Below, one piece after another: positions 9,537 to 18,171 of a DNA stretch of 64,000 nt; position 1 is the first letter of the stretch, and each line of letters opens with the position of its first letter. Both the position numbers and the translations under genes were made by a program. The DNA comes from Anoxypelagibacter sp902613655 (lineage in GTDB: Bacteria; Pseudomonadota; Alphaproteobacteria; Pelagibacterales; Pelagibacteraceae), in the NCBI GenBank assembly GCA_902613655.1, contig CACMHR010000002.1, forward strand, positions 71,651 through 135,650. Direction: 5' to 3'. The notes under the pieces were generated by a model. The model was not told where the DNA came from. It saw nothing but the letters and a program-made list of their open reading frames with translations, and ran no database searches.

Positions 9537-10724
9537 ATGAAGTCAAAATCAATACCCTATCTAGACCAACTTTTAGAGTTAGGCAAACTTTACAAAGTAG
9601 ACGAGCTCAAATTTTATGCAAAATCAAAGAAAAAATTAACTACCTCGCAAATTGAACTGATCTTATTAAAAAATAAAATAAGGTTACCTGAACAAAGTTA
9701 TAATAAAAAAAAAATAGCAGAAATAAAGTTCAAAGAACAGGTGGTAACAAATATTTTAATAACTTTATTTTTAATTACATTTGTAATCAGTTTAATTTCT
9801 GTAAGGCCATTTATAAAAACAGTTACAACAGAAATCAAATTTACTTATGTTGCAAAGGAATATAAGTCAAATTTTAAAAATGAAGACTACAAAAAAATTT
9901 CTAAGACTGAACTTCCAAATAACAAGAATAATGAAGATGGCAATTATATAGGTATAGATACACAAATTACCTTAAATTTATTTGAAAATCTTAAATACGA
10001 TTTAAAGAGTATCAGATTAGGTCAGTCGGTAAAACCAGTATACTTATCAAAACTACCGAAAGATCTTAAAAAAATTAAGAGCACAAACAAGAGAAAAGAA
10101 ACTTTTATAAAAATTGTGATGCCATTAATTTTAAGTGAGAATGAAAAAATTTTAGAAGACAGAAACAAGTTATTTAGAATTTTAGGAAAACAGTCAAATA
10201 CAATGGGTGAAAAGGTTTGGCTTAAAAGAAGACTTAAAGACTATGGTATAAAAGGAGAGGATATTGCTGAATTAAAGTTGAGAATGGATATAGTACCAAC
10301 TTCAATCGCAATTGCTCAGGCAGCAAAAGAAAGTGGCTGGGGAACTTCTCGATTCGCATTAGAAGGTAATGCGATGTATGGGCAATGGACTTGGAGTGGA
10401 GAAGGTATTGAGCCTTCTAAAAAAGATAAGAAGAAAGAACATAAAATATTAAAATTTCCTAAGCTTCAATCTTCTGTAGCTGCATACATGAAAAATTTAA
10501 ATACACATAGAGGATATTCTGAATTCAGGGATAAAAGATCAAAGATTAGAGAAAAAAAACAGGAAGTTAACGGATTAGATCTTGTAGATTATCTTTACAA
10601 CTATGCACAAACTGGATCTGAATACGTAAAAACTCTTAAAATAATTATACAACAAAATAATCTTAACGATTTTGATACTTCAATTTTGATGAACTCTAGT
10701 AGGTCAAGATCTCTAACCTTGTAG
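9537..10724 (+). CDS. Membrane-anchored Bax-like glucosaminidase-domain protein
   Basis: This 395-residue protein has a cytoplasmic N-terminus of about 65 residues, one membrane segment (about 69-89) and a large periplasmic part. The C-terminal third (about 245-385) is a glucosaminidase/Bax domain: IAIAQAAKESGWGTSRFA with the likely catalytic Glu265, GNAMYGQWTW, and a FPKLQSSVAAYMKNLN block with HRGYSEFR. Family members hydrolyse peptidoglycan glycan strands. E. coli Bax is the nearest named relative I recognise, but it lacks the long N-terminal cytoplasmic extension seen here. It ends one base from the convergent deacetylase gene. Confidence 0.85.
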   Translation: MKSKSIPYLDQLLELGKLYKVDELKFYAKSKKKLTTSQIELILLKNKIRLPEQSYNKKKIAEIKFKEQVVTNILITLFLITFVISLISVRPFIKTVTTEIKFTYVAKEYKSNFKNEDYKKISKTELPNNKNNEDGNYIGIDTQITLNLFENLKYDLKSIRLGQSVKPVYLSKLPKDLKKIKSTNKRKETFIKIVMPLILSENEKILEDRNKLFRILGKQSNTMGEKVWLKRRLKDYGIKGEDIAELKLRMDIVPTSIAIAQAAKESGWGTSRFALEGNAMYGQWTWSGEGIEPSKKDKKKEHKILKFPKLQSSVAAYMKNLNTHRGYSEFRDKRSKIREKKQEVNGLDLVDYLYNYAQTGSEYVKTLKIIIQQNNLNDFDTSILMNSSRSRSLTL

Positions 10725-10725
10725 T

Positions 10726-11775
10726 TTATAAGTCTGCAATAACAAATTGAATTCCAAGCCATCTCCAGTACCCTCTTTCATCTCTAAGAGAACAATTAAT
10801 TCTACCTCTTTCAGTATTAAACTTTCCATCTAAAATTATTTTTAGTTGGTTTTTTTTTGTGAAAAGTAATTTTGATTTTCTCCATTTATTTTGTTCATTT
10901 GAATAACAGTTTATGTTTTCCAAATTTTTTTGATCCTCGAAAAAATTAATTGTGACATCAGGCGGGTTATTTTTGTCTGCTAAATATTTCTCTTCAGGCA
11001 ATATTTTCTTATAAGGAAATGGAATATTTTTTAACAGACTTTTAAATCTTTTTATTTCCCCATATTTTTCATTTATTGGAAATCTTGGTAACTCAAATTT
11101 ATTTTTAGTTTGGTCGATCACACCAGAGTGCTGTCCAAACGCATATTTAAAACCAAGATCCTTAACAATTTTTATATATGAATTTTTATACTCACCAAAT
11201 GGATATGCAAAAATTTTAGTTTCATAGTCTAATTTCTTTTTAAGAATATCTTTTGCAATAGTAAGATCTTTTCTTATTTCTTCATCAGTTTTATCAACAA
11301 GATATCCATGACTATGACTATGGTTGCCAATGTAAACAAAATCAAATTTTGAAATTTTTTGTATCTGTTCCCAATTCATATACCCTTTTGCACCAACCGT
11401 TTCTGTGTTTACAAAAATTATAAACGGGATCTTCTCTTTTTTTAAAATAGGCCAGGCATTTTTATAAAAAGATGAAAAGGCATCATCTACAGTTAATAAA
11501 ACTTTTCTAGACGTGTTATTTTTCCCGAAAGAAACATCAAATTCCTCAAATGTAATAAATTTAAGACCGGCATTTCTGATTTCGTTTATATGACTTATAA
11601 AATCCTTTACTTTAATATTGGTAGATGGATATTTATTTTCCTCAAAACGGTGATACATAATGCCAATAATGCCATAATCCTCAATATTTTTTGAATATGA
11701 ATAAGAACTGTTAAAAATATTTAAACTAATTATAAATATTAAGATGATAAAAAATTTTTTTATAATAAATTTCAC
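10726..11775 (-). CDS. Secreted polysaccharide deacetylase (NodB-fold) family protein
   Basis: The predicted protein is about 349 residues from a GTG at 11775, which gives a classic signal peptide (MKFIIKKFF then a hydrophobic core, ending around residue 27). The open frame extends to 11826, but that start would put 17 polar residues ahead of the signal. NodB-fold motifs are present: GIMYHRF near the start, TVDDAF (the TFDDG equivalent with paired Asp), and GNHSHSHG carrying the metal-ligand His residues. Such enzymes N- or O-deacetylate surface or wall polysaccharides; the substrate is unknown. Its start region overlaps the divergent tsaB start by 32 bases. Confidence 0.84.
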   Translation of the reverse strand: MKFIIKKFFIILIFIISLNIFNSSYSYSKNIEDYGIIGIMYHRFEENKYPSTNIKVKDFISHINEIRNAGLKFITFEEFDVSFGKNNTSRKVLLTVDDAFSSFYKNAWPILKKEKIPFIIFVNTETVGAKGYMNWEQIQKISKFDFVYIGNHSHSHGYLVDKTDEEIRKDLTIAKDILKKKLDYETKIFAYPFGEYKNSYIKIVKDLGFKYAFGQHSGVIDQTKNKFELPRFPINEKYGEIKRFKSLLKNIPFPYKKILPEEKYLADKNNPPDVTINFFEDQKNLENINCYSNEQNKWRKSKLLFTKKNQLKIILDGKFNTERGRINCSLRDERGYWRWLGIQFVIADL

Positions 11776-12127
11776 AGGCAAAAATGACTCAATTGGGTTA
11801 AAAGTAGATAATAATTTTTTTGTCAAAAAACTTCAAACAAATATTAGAAAAAATGACCTACTTGTTAATAGTGTTTTTGGGTTAATAAGTGAAAAAAAAG
11901 TTAAAATTGATAAAAACTTTTCTATTTTGGTTAACATTGGACCAGGAAGTTTTTCAGGAATAAGAATTTCAATTGCTGCGGCAAAAGGCATTAAAATAGT
12001 AACTGGAGCCAATATATATGGTTATAAAGACAAAGATCTTAGTGATTTTAACCTTAAAAATATTGAATTATTAATTAAAAAAAACTTAATACAAAATAAA
12101 TTGATTAAACCTATATATTTAAGTTAA
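11744..12127 (+). CDS. tsaB: TsaB-like t6A37 biosynthesis protein, short form
   Basis: TsaB forms a complex with TsaD and TsaE for N6-threonylcarbamoyladenosine at tRNA position 37. This 127-residue protein has the ASKHA-fold N-terminal lobe, with the hallmark GPGSFSGIRI at residues 66-75 and the following helix AAAKGI. It lacks the second lobe: E. coli TsaB is about 230 residues. The frame closes with a normal stop just before fur, so the shortness looks genuine rather than a sequencing break. The start overlaps the divergent deacetylase gene by 32 bases. tsaE is also in this window, at 55630. Confidence 0.8.
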   Translation: MIKNFFIINFTGKNDSIGLKVDNNFFVKKLQTNIRKNDLLVNSVFGLISEKKVKIDKNFSILVNIGPGSFSGIRISIAAAKGIKIVTGANIYGYKDKDLSDFNLKNIELLIKKNLIQNKLIKPIYLS

Positions 12128-12145
12128 ATTAACAAATTATTAAAA

Positions 12146-12574
12146 ATGAGCAAAATAGAAAAAAAGTGCAAAGAAAAAGGTGTAAGATTAACTGATCAGC
12201 GAAAAATTATCGCAAAGGTGATATCAGATTCAAAACAAACTTTTGGATCAAAAGATCATCCAGATGTTGATGAGCTCCATAAAAGGGCAACGTTAATTGA
12301 CAAAAAAATTAGTATAGCAACAGTGTATAGAACAATTAAGTTGTTTGAAGAGTCTGGCATCTTAATTAGACACGATTTTAAAGAGGGCAAGTCCAGATAT
12401 GAGCCAACAACCGAAGAACATCATAACCATCTTATAGACATTAACTCAGGAGAGATAGTAGAATTTGTTGATAAAGAGGTCGAAGAACTTCAAAATAAAA
12501 TTGCACAAAAACTCGGATATAAACTTGTAGATCATAAGCTAGAACTTTACGGATCAAAAATAAAAAAAAATTAA
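12146..12574 (+). CDS. fur: Fur/Mur-type metal-responsive transcriptional regulator
   Basis: This is a dimeric metal-dependent DNA-binding regulator of 142 residues. The winged-helix domain (about 1-85) has GVRLTDQRKII, HPDVDELHKRA and the recognition segment ISIATVYRTIKLFEESGIL. The C-terminal dimer domain has HHNHLIDINSGEIVEF, keeping metal-ligand His residues but lacking the CxxC structural-zinc cysteines of gamma-proteobacterial Fur. That pattern is normal for alphaproteobacterial Fur/Mur proteins, which often respond to manganese. Whether iron or manganese is sensed cannot be read from sequence. It sits 18 bases after tsaB and five before miaB. Confidence 0.9.
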   Translation: MSKIEKKCKEKGVRLTDQRKIIAKVISDSKQTFGSKDHPDVDELHKRATLIDKKISIATVYRTIKLFEESGILIRHDFKEGKSRYEPTTEEHHNHLIDINSGEIVEFVDKEVEELQNKIAQKLGYKLVDHKLELYGSKIKKN

Positions 12575-12578
12575 TAAT

Positions 12579-13913
12579 TTGTCTAAAAAATTTTTCATTA
12601 AAACTTTCGGTTGTCAAATGAACGAATATGATAGTAATCGTATTTCTGATTTGTTTAAAGCCAATGGATACTTAGAAAGTTATGACTCTCAAAATGTGAA
12701 TTGCTACATTTTAAATACTTGTCATATAAGAGAAAAAGCAACAGAGAAGGTGTATTCAGATATCGGAAGACTAAAAAAAAATTATAGAAATAAAACTAAA
12801 CCATTTGTTTTCATAACAGGTTGCGTTGCCCAAGCAGAAAATGAGGAAATGATTAGAAGGGAGCCATATATAGATGCTGTGATTGGTCCGCAGTCGTATC
12901 AAAGTATTCCTGATATATTATCATCATTAAATAACAAAACAAAAAAATTTAACTTAACCGATTTTGATGTTATAGAAAAATTTGATAAACTTAATAGTTT
13001 AAAAAATTCAGATACAAATGTATCATCTTTTGTAACCATTCAAGAGGGTTGTGATAAATTCTGTAATTTTTGTGTAGTTCCTTACACAAGAGGAAGTGAA
13101 TATTCCAGATCACCAGAGGAAATCTTAAAAGAAGTGGATCATTTAGTTTTAAATGGGGCAAAAGAAATAACATTGTTAGGTCAAAACGTTAATGCATATT
13201 TATATAAAAAAAAAACTAAACTTTCAGATTTAATTTTAAAAATAGGTAACAATAAAAAATTAAAACGGGTTAGATATACCACTTCTCACCCAAAAGATAT
13301 GACAGATGATTTGATTAATTGTTATAAGAGTGAAAAAAAATTAATGCCTTTTCTTCATCTGCCAGTACAAAGTGGTTCAGATGATGTACTTAAAAACATG
13401 AATAGAAAACATACTAGAGAGCAATACTTAGATATTGTAGCTAAGCTTAAAAAAATTAATCCAGAAATAAATTTTTCGAGTGATTTTATTGTTGGTTATC
13501 CAGGAGAAAGCCAAAAAGATTTTGACGATACAATTTCACTTATAAAAAGAGTAAATTTTATAAATTCTTTCTCGTTCATCTATAGTCCGAGGCCAGGTAC
13601 CCCAGCCTCTAGAATGGAAATGATAGACATAAAAATACAAAAGAAAAGATTAACAATATTACAAAATTTATTAGAAAAAATTCAAATTAAAAAAAATAAT
13701 GATAAAATTAAAAAAGTAGAAGAAGTTTTAGTAGAAAATAGACTAAAAAATCAAAACCAATATTTCGGTCGAACAAAAGATCTAACCCCTGTTATATTAA
13801 GCGATATAAGTGACTCTGACATAGGAAATATTATTAAAGTCAGAATTGATAAATGTGATAAAAAATCATTATTTGGTAAGAAGTGCTCTAATGAAACGGA
13901 AGTAGCAGCTTAA
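12579..13913 (+). CDS. miaB: tRNA-2-methylthio-N6-dimethylallyladenosine synthase MiaB
   Basis: MiaB is a radical-SAM methylthiotransferase that adds ms2 to i6A37 of tRNAs. The 444-residue protein starts at TTG (12579), in frame five bases after fur; this places FGCQMNEYDS at the extreme N-terminus as in other MiaBs, so the TTG is likely the true start. The N-terminal domain has the auxiliary-cluster cysteines (Cys12, NTCHIR near 48, TGCVAQ near 82). The radical-SAM CxxxCxxC is Cys158/Cys162/Cys165. A TRAM domain occupies the C-terminus. Its stop overlaps the phoH start by one base (TAATG). Confidence 0.96.
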   Translation: MSKKFFIKTFGCQMNEYDSNRISDLFKANGYLESYDSQNVNCYILNTCHIREKATEKVYSDIGRLKKNYRNKTKPFVFITGCVAQAENEEMIRREPYIDAVIGPQSYQSIPDILSSLNNKTKKFNLTDFDVIEKFDKLNSLKNSDTNVSSFVTIQEGCDKFCNFCVVPYTRGSEYSRSPEEILKEVDHLVLNGAKEITLLGQNVNAYLYKKKTKLSDLILKIGNNKKLKRVRYTTSHPKDMTDDLINCYKSEKKLMPFLHLPVQSGSDDVLKNMNRKHTREQYLDIVAKLKKINPEINFSSDFIVGYPGESQKDFDDTISLIKRVNFINSFSFIYSPRPGTPASRMEMIDIKIQKKRLTILQNLLEKIQIKKNNDKIKKVEEVLVENRLKNQNQYFGRTKDLTPVILSDISDSDIGNIIKVRIDKCDKKSLFGKKCSNETEVAA

Positions 13914-14923
13914 TGTTAGAAGCAAAAAATTTAAATAAGGAAATCTCTATAAAAAAAATTGACAACGAAACATCAAATATAAAAATTTTTAATAATAATA
14001 TTTTATCTCAAATTGTTGGTGAATTTAATAAAAACTTAATTAAAATTGAAAAATTAACTAAAACAAAAATTTTTTTTAGAGGAAATTCATTTACTATAAA
14101 AGGGGAAAGAGAGTCAGTTCTTTCAGTATCAAATGCTCTTGTATTTTTAGTAAATAAATTTCTTGTAACTGGTTCTTTGGAAGATAATGATGTAGATTAT
14201 TCTATAAAGAAAATTGAAAATCAAAATTTAATGGATAAAAGTAATATTAGATCTATTGACCAAGTGATAAAGACTCCAAGAAGGTCAGTTATACCAAAGT
14301 CCAAAAAACAATCTGAGTATTTAAGAGCTTTGTTAAAGGAGGATATAATTTTATCTCTTGGACCAGCTGGCACAGGTAAAAGTTATTTGGCAGTATCCGC
14401 TGCAGTCAATATGTTAATGGAAAAAAAAGTAGAAAAAGTTATTTTATCAAGACCTGCCGTTGAAGCAGGCGAGAGATTAGGTTTTTTACCTGGGGACCTA
14501 AAAGAGAAAGTTGATCCGTACCTCCAACCTTTATACGACGCATTAAATGACCTATATGGATACGAAAAAGTTCAAAGAAAAATTGAAACAGGAGAAATAG
14601 AAATCGCCCCTCTAGCATTTATGAGAGGAAGAACTTTAAAAAATTCATTCGCTATATTGGATGAAGCGCAAAATGCATCATTAACTCAAATCAAAATGTT
14701 TTTAACAAGGATAGGTGAAAACTCAAAAATAGTAGTAAATGGCGATCCTTCACAAGTAGATCTTATGAATAAAAATCATTCTGGTTTGCTTCAGTCAAAA
14801 AAAATTTTACAAAATATAAAAGAAGTAAAATGCATTGAGTTTGACCATACAGATGTTGTGAGGCACCCACTAGTATCTAAAATTATACAGGCCTACCAAC
14901 AAAAAACAGATGATAAAAGTTGA
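13913..14923 (+). CDS. PhoH-family ATPase (YbeZ)
   Basis: This is a 336-residue cytosolic ATPase whose N-terminal about 100 residues resemble a KH-type RNA-binding module and whose C-terminal part is the PhoH P-loop domain. Walker A is GPAGTGKS at 150-157 and Walker B is AILDEAQN. YbeZ proteins work with YbeY in rRNA and ribosome metabolism, and here the gene is directly followed by ybeY with a 14-base overlap, the conserved arrangement. It is joined to miaB upstream by a one-base overlap, extending the miaB-phoH-ybeY-lnt run common in proteobacteria. Confidence 0.93.
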   Translation: MLEAKNLNKEISIKKIDNETSNIKIFNNNILSQIVGEFNKNLIKIEKLTKTKIFFRGNSFTIKGERESVLSVSNALVFLVNKFLVTGSLEDNDVDYSIKKIENQNLMDKSNIRSIDQVIKTPRRSVIPKSKKQSEYLRALLKEDIILSLGPAGTGKSYLAVSAAVNMLMEKKVEKVILSRPAVEAGERLGFLPGDLKEKVDPYLQPLYDALNDLYGYEKVQRKIETGEIEIAPLAFMRGRTLKNSFAILDEAQNASLTQIKMFLTRIGENSKIVVNGDPSQVDLMNKNHSGLLQSKKILQNIKEVKCIEFDHTDVVRHPLVSKIIQAYQQKTDDKS

Positions 14924-15362
14924 TGTTTTCATCAAAAATAAAAATTGGAAAAAAAAGATATCCAATCCTCAAAAATATTTAAATAGCAGAGTAAAATATT
15001 TAAGAAATTCGATTAGTTTTGTAAAAAATAAAAAAATAAATTTTTCAATACAATTAGCAGGAAATAAAGAAATAAAATTACTTAATAAAAAATTTAGAAA
15101 AAAAAGTAAATCCACTGATGTTCTTTCTTTCCCATATAATAATTTAAATACACTCAAGAAACTAAAAAAAAAAGATATTTACCTAGGAGATATAATTTTA
15201 AATTATTATAAAATTAAGAAAAAAAATTTTAAAGAAAATTTTAACAAATTATGGATTCACGGTTTCCTACATCTGGTAGGGCATAAACATAAAAAAAATA
15301 ATGATTATTACAAAATGAATAAACTTGAAAAATTAATATTTAGTAAAATTCAAAAGGAATAA
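14910..15362 (+). CDS. ybeY: Endoribonuclease YbeY
   Basis: YbeY is a zinc-dependent endoribonuclease involved in 16S rRNA 3'-end maturation and ribosome quality control. The 150-residue protein contains the zinc-binding H-x3-H-x5-H motif HGFLHLVGHKH (His117, His121, His127); the usual sequence has Tyr-Asp-His at the end and here it is His-Lys-His. The STDVLSFPY block at 68-76 and GDI at 93-95 are also diagnostic. It overlaps phoH by 14 bases and lnt by one base. The corC/hlyC-type gene often found between ybeY and lnt is missing. Confidence 0.94.
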   Translation: MIKVDVFIKNKNWKKKISNPQKYLNSRVKYLRNSISFVKNKKINFSIQLAGNKEIKLLNKKFRKKSKSTDVLSFPYNNLNTLKKLKKKDIYLGDIILNYYKIKKKNFKENFNKLWIHGFLHLVGHKHKKNNDYYKMNKLEKLIFSKIQKE

Positions 15363-16912
15363 TGTTGGATTTTTTTAATAAAAGAGTTTTTATAATTTTC
15401 ATATTTCCATTGATTTTGGGAGGTATAACTGTTTTAGGTTTTCAACCATTCAATTTATTTTTTGTAAATTTTTTTTCATTACCTTTATTATTTTTTACAA
15501 TAATATATGTTAAGAAAAAGTCCAAAAGCATCTATAGAAAAAAACCTTTTCTTAAAAATTTATTTACTCTTGGTTCATCTTTTGGTTTTGGTTTTTTCTT
15601 TTTTGGTATTTTTTGGATTGCACATTCATTAACTTTTGATGAAACATTTAAAATTTTAATTCCTTTAAGCTTAATTTTAATTCCTTTATTTTTATCTTTA
15701 TTTTTTTCATTACCTATAATGCTAATTGGTAATTTTTGCGAAAAAAATTTTTCATCAATTATATTGATCAGTTTAGTATTTTCTTTTTCAGATTTTATTA
15801 GAAGTAAAATTTTGACTGGTTTTCCATGGAATATTTGGAGTTATAGTTTTTCATGGTCTATTGAAAGTCTACAAATCTTAAAATTTATTGGAATTTTTTC
15901 GTTTAATTTTTTTGTTATTATAATTTTTTTTCTTCCGAGCTTAATTTTCTTTAGAAATAAATTAAAATATTATTTGATACCTTTATTTATAGTTCTGACT
16001 TTTTCAAATTACTTTTATGGTTCTTATAAAATAAATTCTATTAAACAATACCCCCAAGAAAAAATTAATTTTAAAATTGTTTCAGCAAAAATAGATATGG
16101 CAAATTTTAAAAACGAAGTAGATGTCGCTTCTAAATTAATTAAATATAGTGAGCCAAATAAACAACTAAAAACTGTTTTTGTTTGGCCAGAAGGTGTTTT
16201 TATTAATGAAAATTTTTATAAAAATACAGAAATTAAAGAATTATTTAAAAATAATTTTTCTGAAAATCATTTAATTATATTCGGTGCAAACACATCAAAA
16301 AAAATTTCTTCTATAGACAAATATTATAACAGCATGATTGTTTCAAACAACAATCTTGGGTTTATCTCAAAATACGACAAAAAAAAACTTGTGCCATTCG
16401 GTGAATTCTTACCATTTGAGTCTATTCTGAATACCATAGGTATTAAAAAAATTACTCCTGGCTATGAATCATTTTCCAGCGGTGATGGAAACTCTTTACT
16501 AAAATTTAATTTTGATAAAAAAAAAATACAAATACTTCCTTTGATTTGTTATGAAATAATTTTTCCAGGTTTAGTTGAAGATAATGATAAATATAATTTT
16601 TTAATAAATATTTCAGAGGATGCCTGGTTTGGAAAAAGTATTGGACCTCATCAGCATTTTGCGAAAGCTATTTTTAGATCAATCGAGTCTAATGTTTTCA
16701 CTCTAAGAGCAGCAAATATGGGCGTTAGCGCTTTTATAAGTCCCGAAGGAAAAATTTTAAAAAACTTACAGCCAAACGAAATAGGCAATATAGAATTAAG
16801 TTTACCAATATTAGAGAATGACAAAAAGGAAATTAAAAATGATTTGATATTTTTGTCAGTTTTAATTACATTTGTGATTACTTTTTTAATTTTAAGAAAA
16901 TTTAAAGTTTAA
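15362..16912 (+). CDS. lnt: Apolipoprotein N-acyltransferase
   Basis: Lnt adds the third acyl chain to the N-terminal Cys of lipoproteins in the inner membrane. The 516-residue protein has an N-terminal membrane domain of several segments (about 1-220), a periplasmic nitrilase-type domain (about 225-490) and a last C-terminal membrane segment. The catalytic triad is visible as Glu277 (WPEG), a Lys in the YDKKKLVPFGE block (about residue 340) and Cys396 (LICYE). It overlaps ybeY and metK by one base each, so it sits within a tightly coupled operon. Its substrates here would include the BON and transglycosylase lipoproteins. Confidence 0.95.
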   Translation: MLDFFNKRVFIIFIFPLILGGITVLGFQPFNLFFVNFFSLPLLFFTIIYVKKKSKSIYRKKPFLKNLFTLGSSFGFGFFFFGIFWIAHSLTFDETFKILIPLSLILIPLFLSLFFSLPIMLIGNFCEKNFSSIILISLVFSFSDFIRSKILTGFPWNIWSYSFSWSIESLQILKFIGIFSFNFFVIIIFFLPSLIFFRNKLKYYLIPLFIVLTFSNYFYGSYKINSIKQYPQEKINFKIVSAKIDMANFKNEVDVASKLIKYSEPNKQLKTVFVWPEGVFINENFYKNTEIKELFKNNFSENHLIIFGANTSKKISSIDKYYNSMIVSNNNLGFISKYDKKKLVPFGEFLPFESILNTIGIKKITPGYESFSSGDGNSLLKFNFDKKKIQILPLICYEIIFPGLVEDNDKYNFLINISEDAWFGKSIGPHQHFAKAIFRSIESNVFTLRAANMGVSAFISPEGKILKNLQPNEIGNIELSLPILENDKKEIKNDLIFLSVLITFVITFLILRKFKV

Positions 16913-18075
16913 TGAATTCAAAAAATTACCTTTTTACAAGTGAGTCAGTTTCAGAAGGTCATCCAGATAAAGTTTGTGATAGAATCTCTGATATGGTCGT
17001 TGATAGTTATCTGTCAAAAGATTCTTTTTCTAGAGTTGCTTGTGAAACTCTAACAACAACAAACAAAGTGGTTCTAGCCGGGGAAACTAGAGGTCCAGAG
17101 ATTAAAAAAAATGAATTAGAGGAAAAAGTACGATCTTGTATTAAGGACATAGGTTATGAGCAAGACGGGTTTCACTGGAAAAATTGCAGTGTGGATATAA
17201 ATTTGCATACGCAGTCATCAGATATAGCAATGGGCGTCGACTCTAAAGGCAATAAGGATGAAGGAGCTGGAGACCAAGGTATAATGTTTGGATATGCATG
17301 TGATGAAACCGAAGTCTTGATGCCAGCACCAATATATTATTCCCATAAAATTTTGGAACTAATGGCAATTGATAGAAAAAATGGAAAAGCAGACAAACTA
17401 GAACCAGATTCTAAAAGCCAAGTAACATTACAATACGTAGATGGGGTTCCATCAAAAGTTACAGCAGTAGTTATTTCAACACAACACTCTCCTAAAGTTT
17501 CGCAGTCTCAGGTCAAAGAAATTGTGAGACCATATCTTGAAAAAGCAATTCCTAAAAAATTATTAATGAATTTAAATGACAAAGATTTTTACGTAAACCC
17601 TACAGGACAATTTATAATTGGAGGACCTGATGGTGATACAGGATTAACTGGAAGAAAAATTATTGTTGATACTTACGGTGGTGCAGCACGCCACGGTGGA
17701 GGAGCTTTTTCAGGAAAAGATCCAAGCAAAGTAGATCGATCTGCAGCTTATGCCGCAAGGTATGTTGCAAAAAATGTTGTAGCTTCAAAAATCGCAAAAA
17801 AGTGTGAGATTCAGTTATCTTATGCAATTGGTGTCTCAAAGCCACTATCTATTTATGTCAATCTTTTTGATGGAGATATAGAAAAAGAAAAGCATGTTGA
17901 AAAATTAATTACGAATAATTTTGATTTAAGCCCAAGAGGTATAAGAGAAATGTTAAATCTAAATAGGCCCATATATGAATCAACCGCTTCATACGGACAT
18001 TTTGGAAGAAAACCAAGAGAAGATGGTTCTTTTTCGTGGGAAAAAACTGACAAAATATCTATTTTTAAAAAGTAG
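16912..18075 (+). CDS. metK: S-adenosylmethionine synthetase
   Basis: MetK makes SAM from methionine and ATP. The 387-residue protein contains SEGHPDKVCD near residue 14, GAGDQGIMFGYACDE near 116, GGPDGDTGLTGRK, and the phosphate-binding loop with GGGAFSGKDPSKVDRS, all intact. Length is standard. The start overlaps the lnt stop (TAATG). An intrinsic terminator lies about 55 bases downstream, marking the operon's end. I saw no SAM riboswitch ahead of the gene, since it abuts lnt directly. SAM made here is used by RsmI, MiaB and UbiE encoded in this window, and AhcY recycles the SAH. Confidence 0.98.
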   Translation: MNSKNYLFTSESVSEGHPDKVCDRISDMVVDSYLSKDSFSRVACETLTTTNKVVLAGETRGPEIKKNELEEKVRSCIKDIGYEQDGFHWKNCSVDINLHTQSSDIAMGVDSKGNKDEGAGDQGIMFGYACDETEVLMPAPIYYSHKILELMAIDRKNGKADKLEPDSKSQVTLQYVDGVPSKVTAVVISTQHSPKVSQSQVKEIVRPYLEKAIPKKLLMNLNDKDFYVNPTGQFIIGGPDGDTGLTGRKIIVDTYGGAARHGGGAFSGKDPSKVDRSAAYAARYVAKNVVASKIAKKCEIQLSYAIGVSKPLSIYVNLFDGDIEKEKHVEKLITNNFDLSPRGIREMLNLNRPIYESTASYGHFGRKPREDGSFSWEKTDKISIFKK

Positions 18076-18130
18076 TTCTTGAAAAGTCTGTTAAATTAAA
18101 TTAAATTAAAATTAAGTTACCTGGAAATGA

Positions 18131-18156
18131 AAATGGGCTTTTGCCCATTTTTTTTT
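18131..18156 (+). terminator. Rho-independent terminator between metK and nusA
   Basis: A perfect 8-bp stem AAATGGGC/GCCCATTT (18131-18138 with 18143-18150) with a TTTT loop is followed by six more T residues. It is the clearest intrinsic terminator in the window. It ends the miaB-metK run, but because it is only 15 bases before the nusA start it could also lie in a nusA leader and act as an attenuator if a promoter exists upstream. Confidence 0.85.
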
Positions 18157-18171
18157 AGGTAAAATGAAAAT

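Noticed and set aside
16880..16912. SAM riboswitch before metK
   Set aside because: metK overlaps the lnt stop codon, leaving no untranslated leader.
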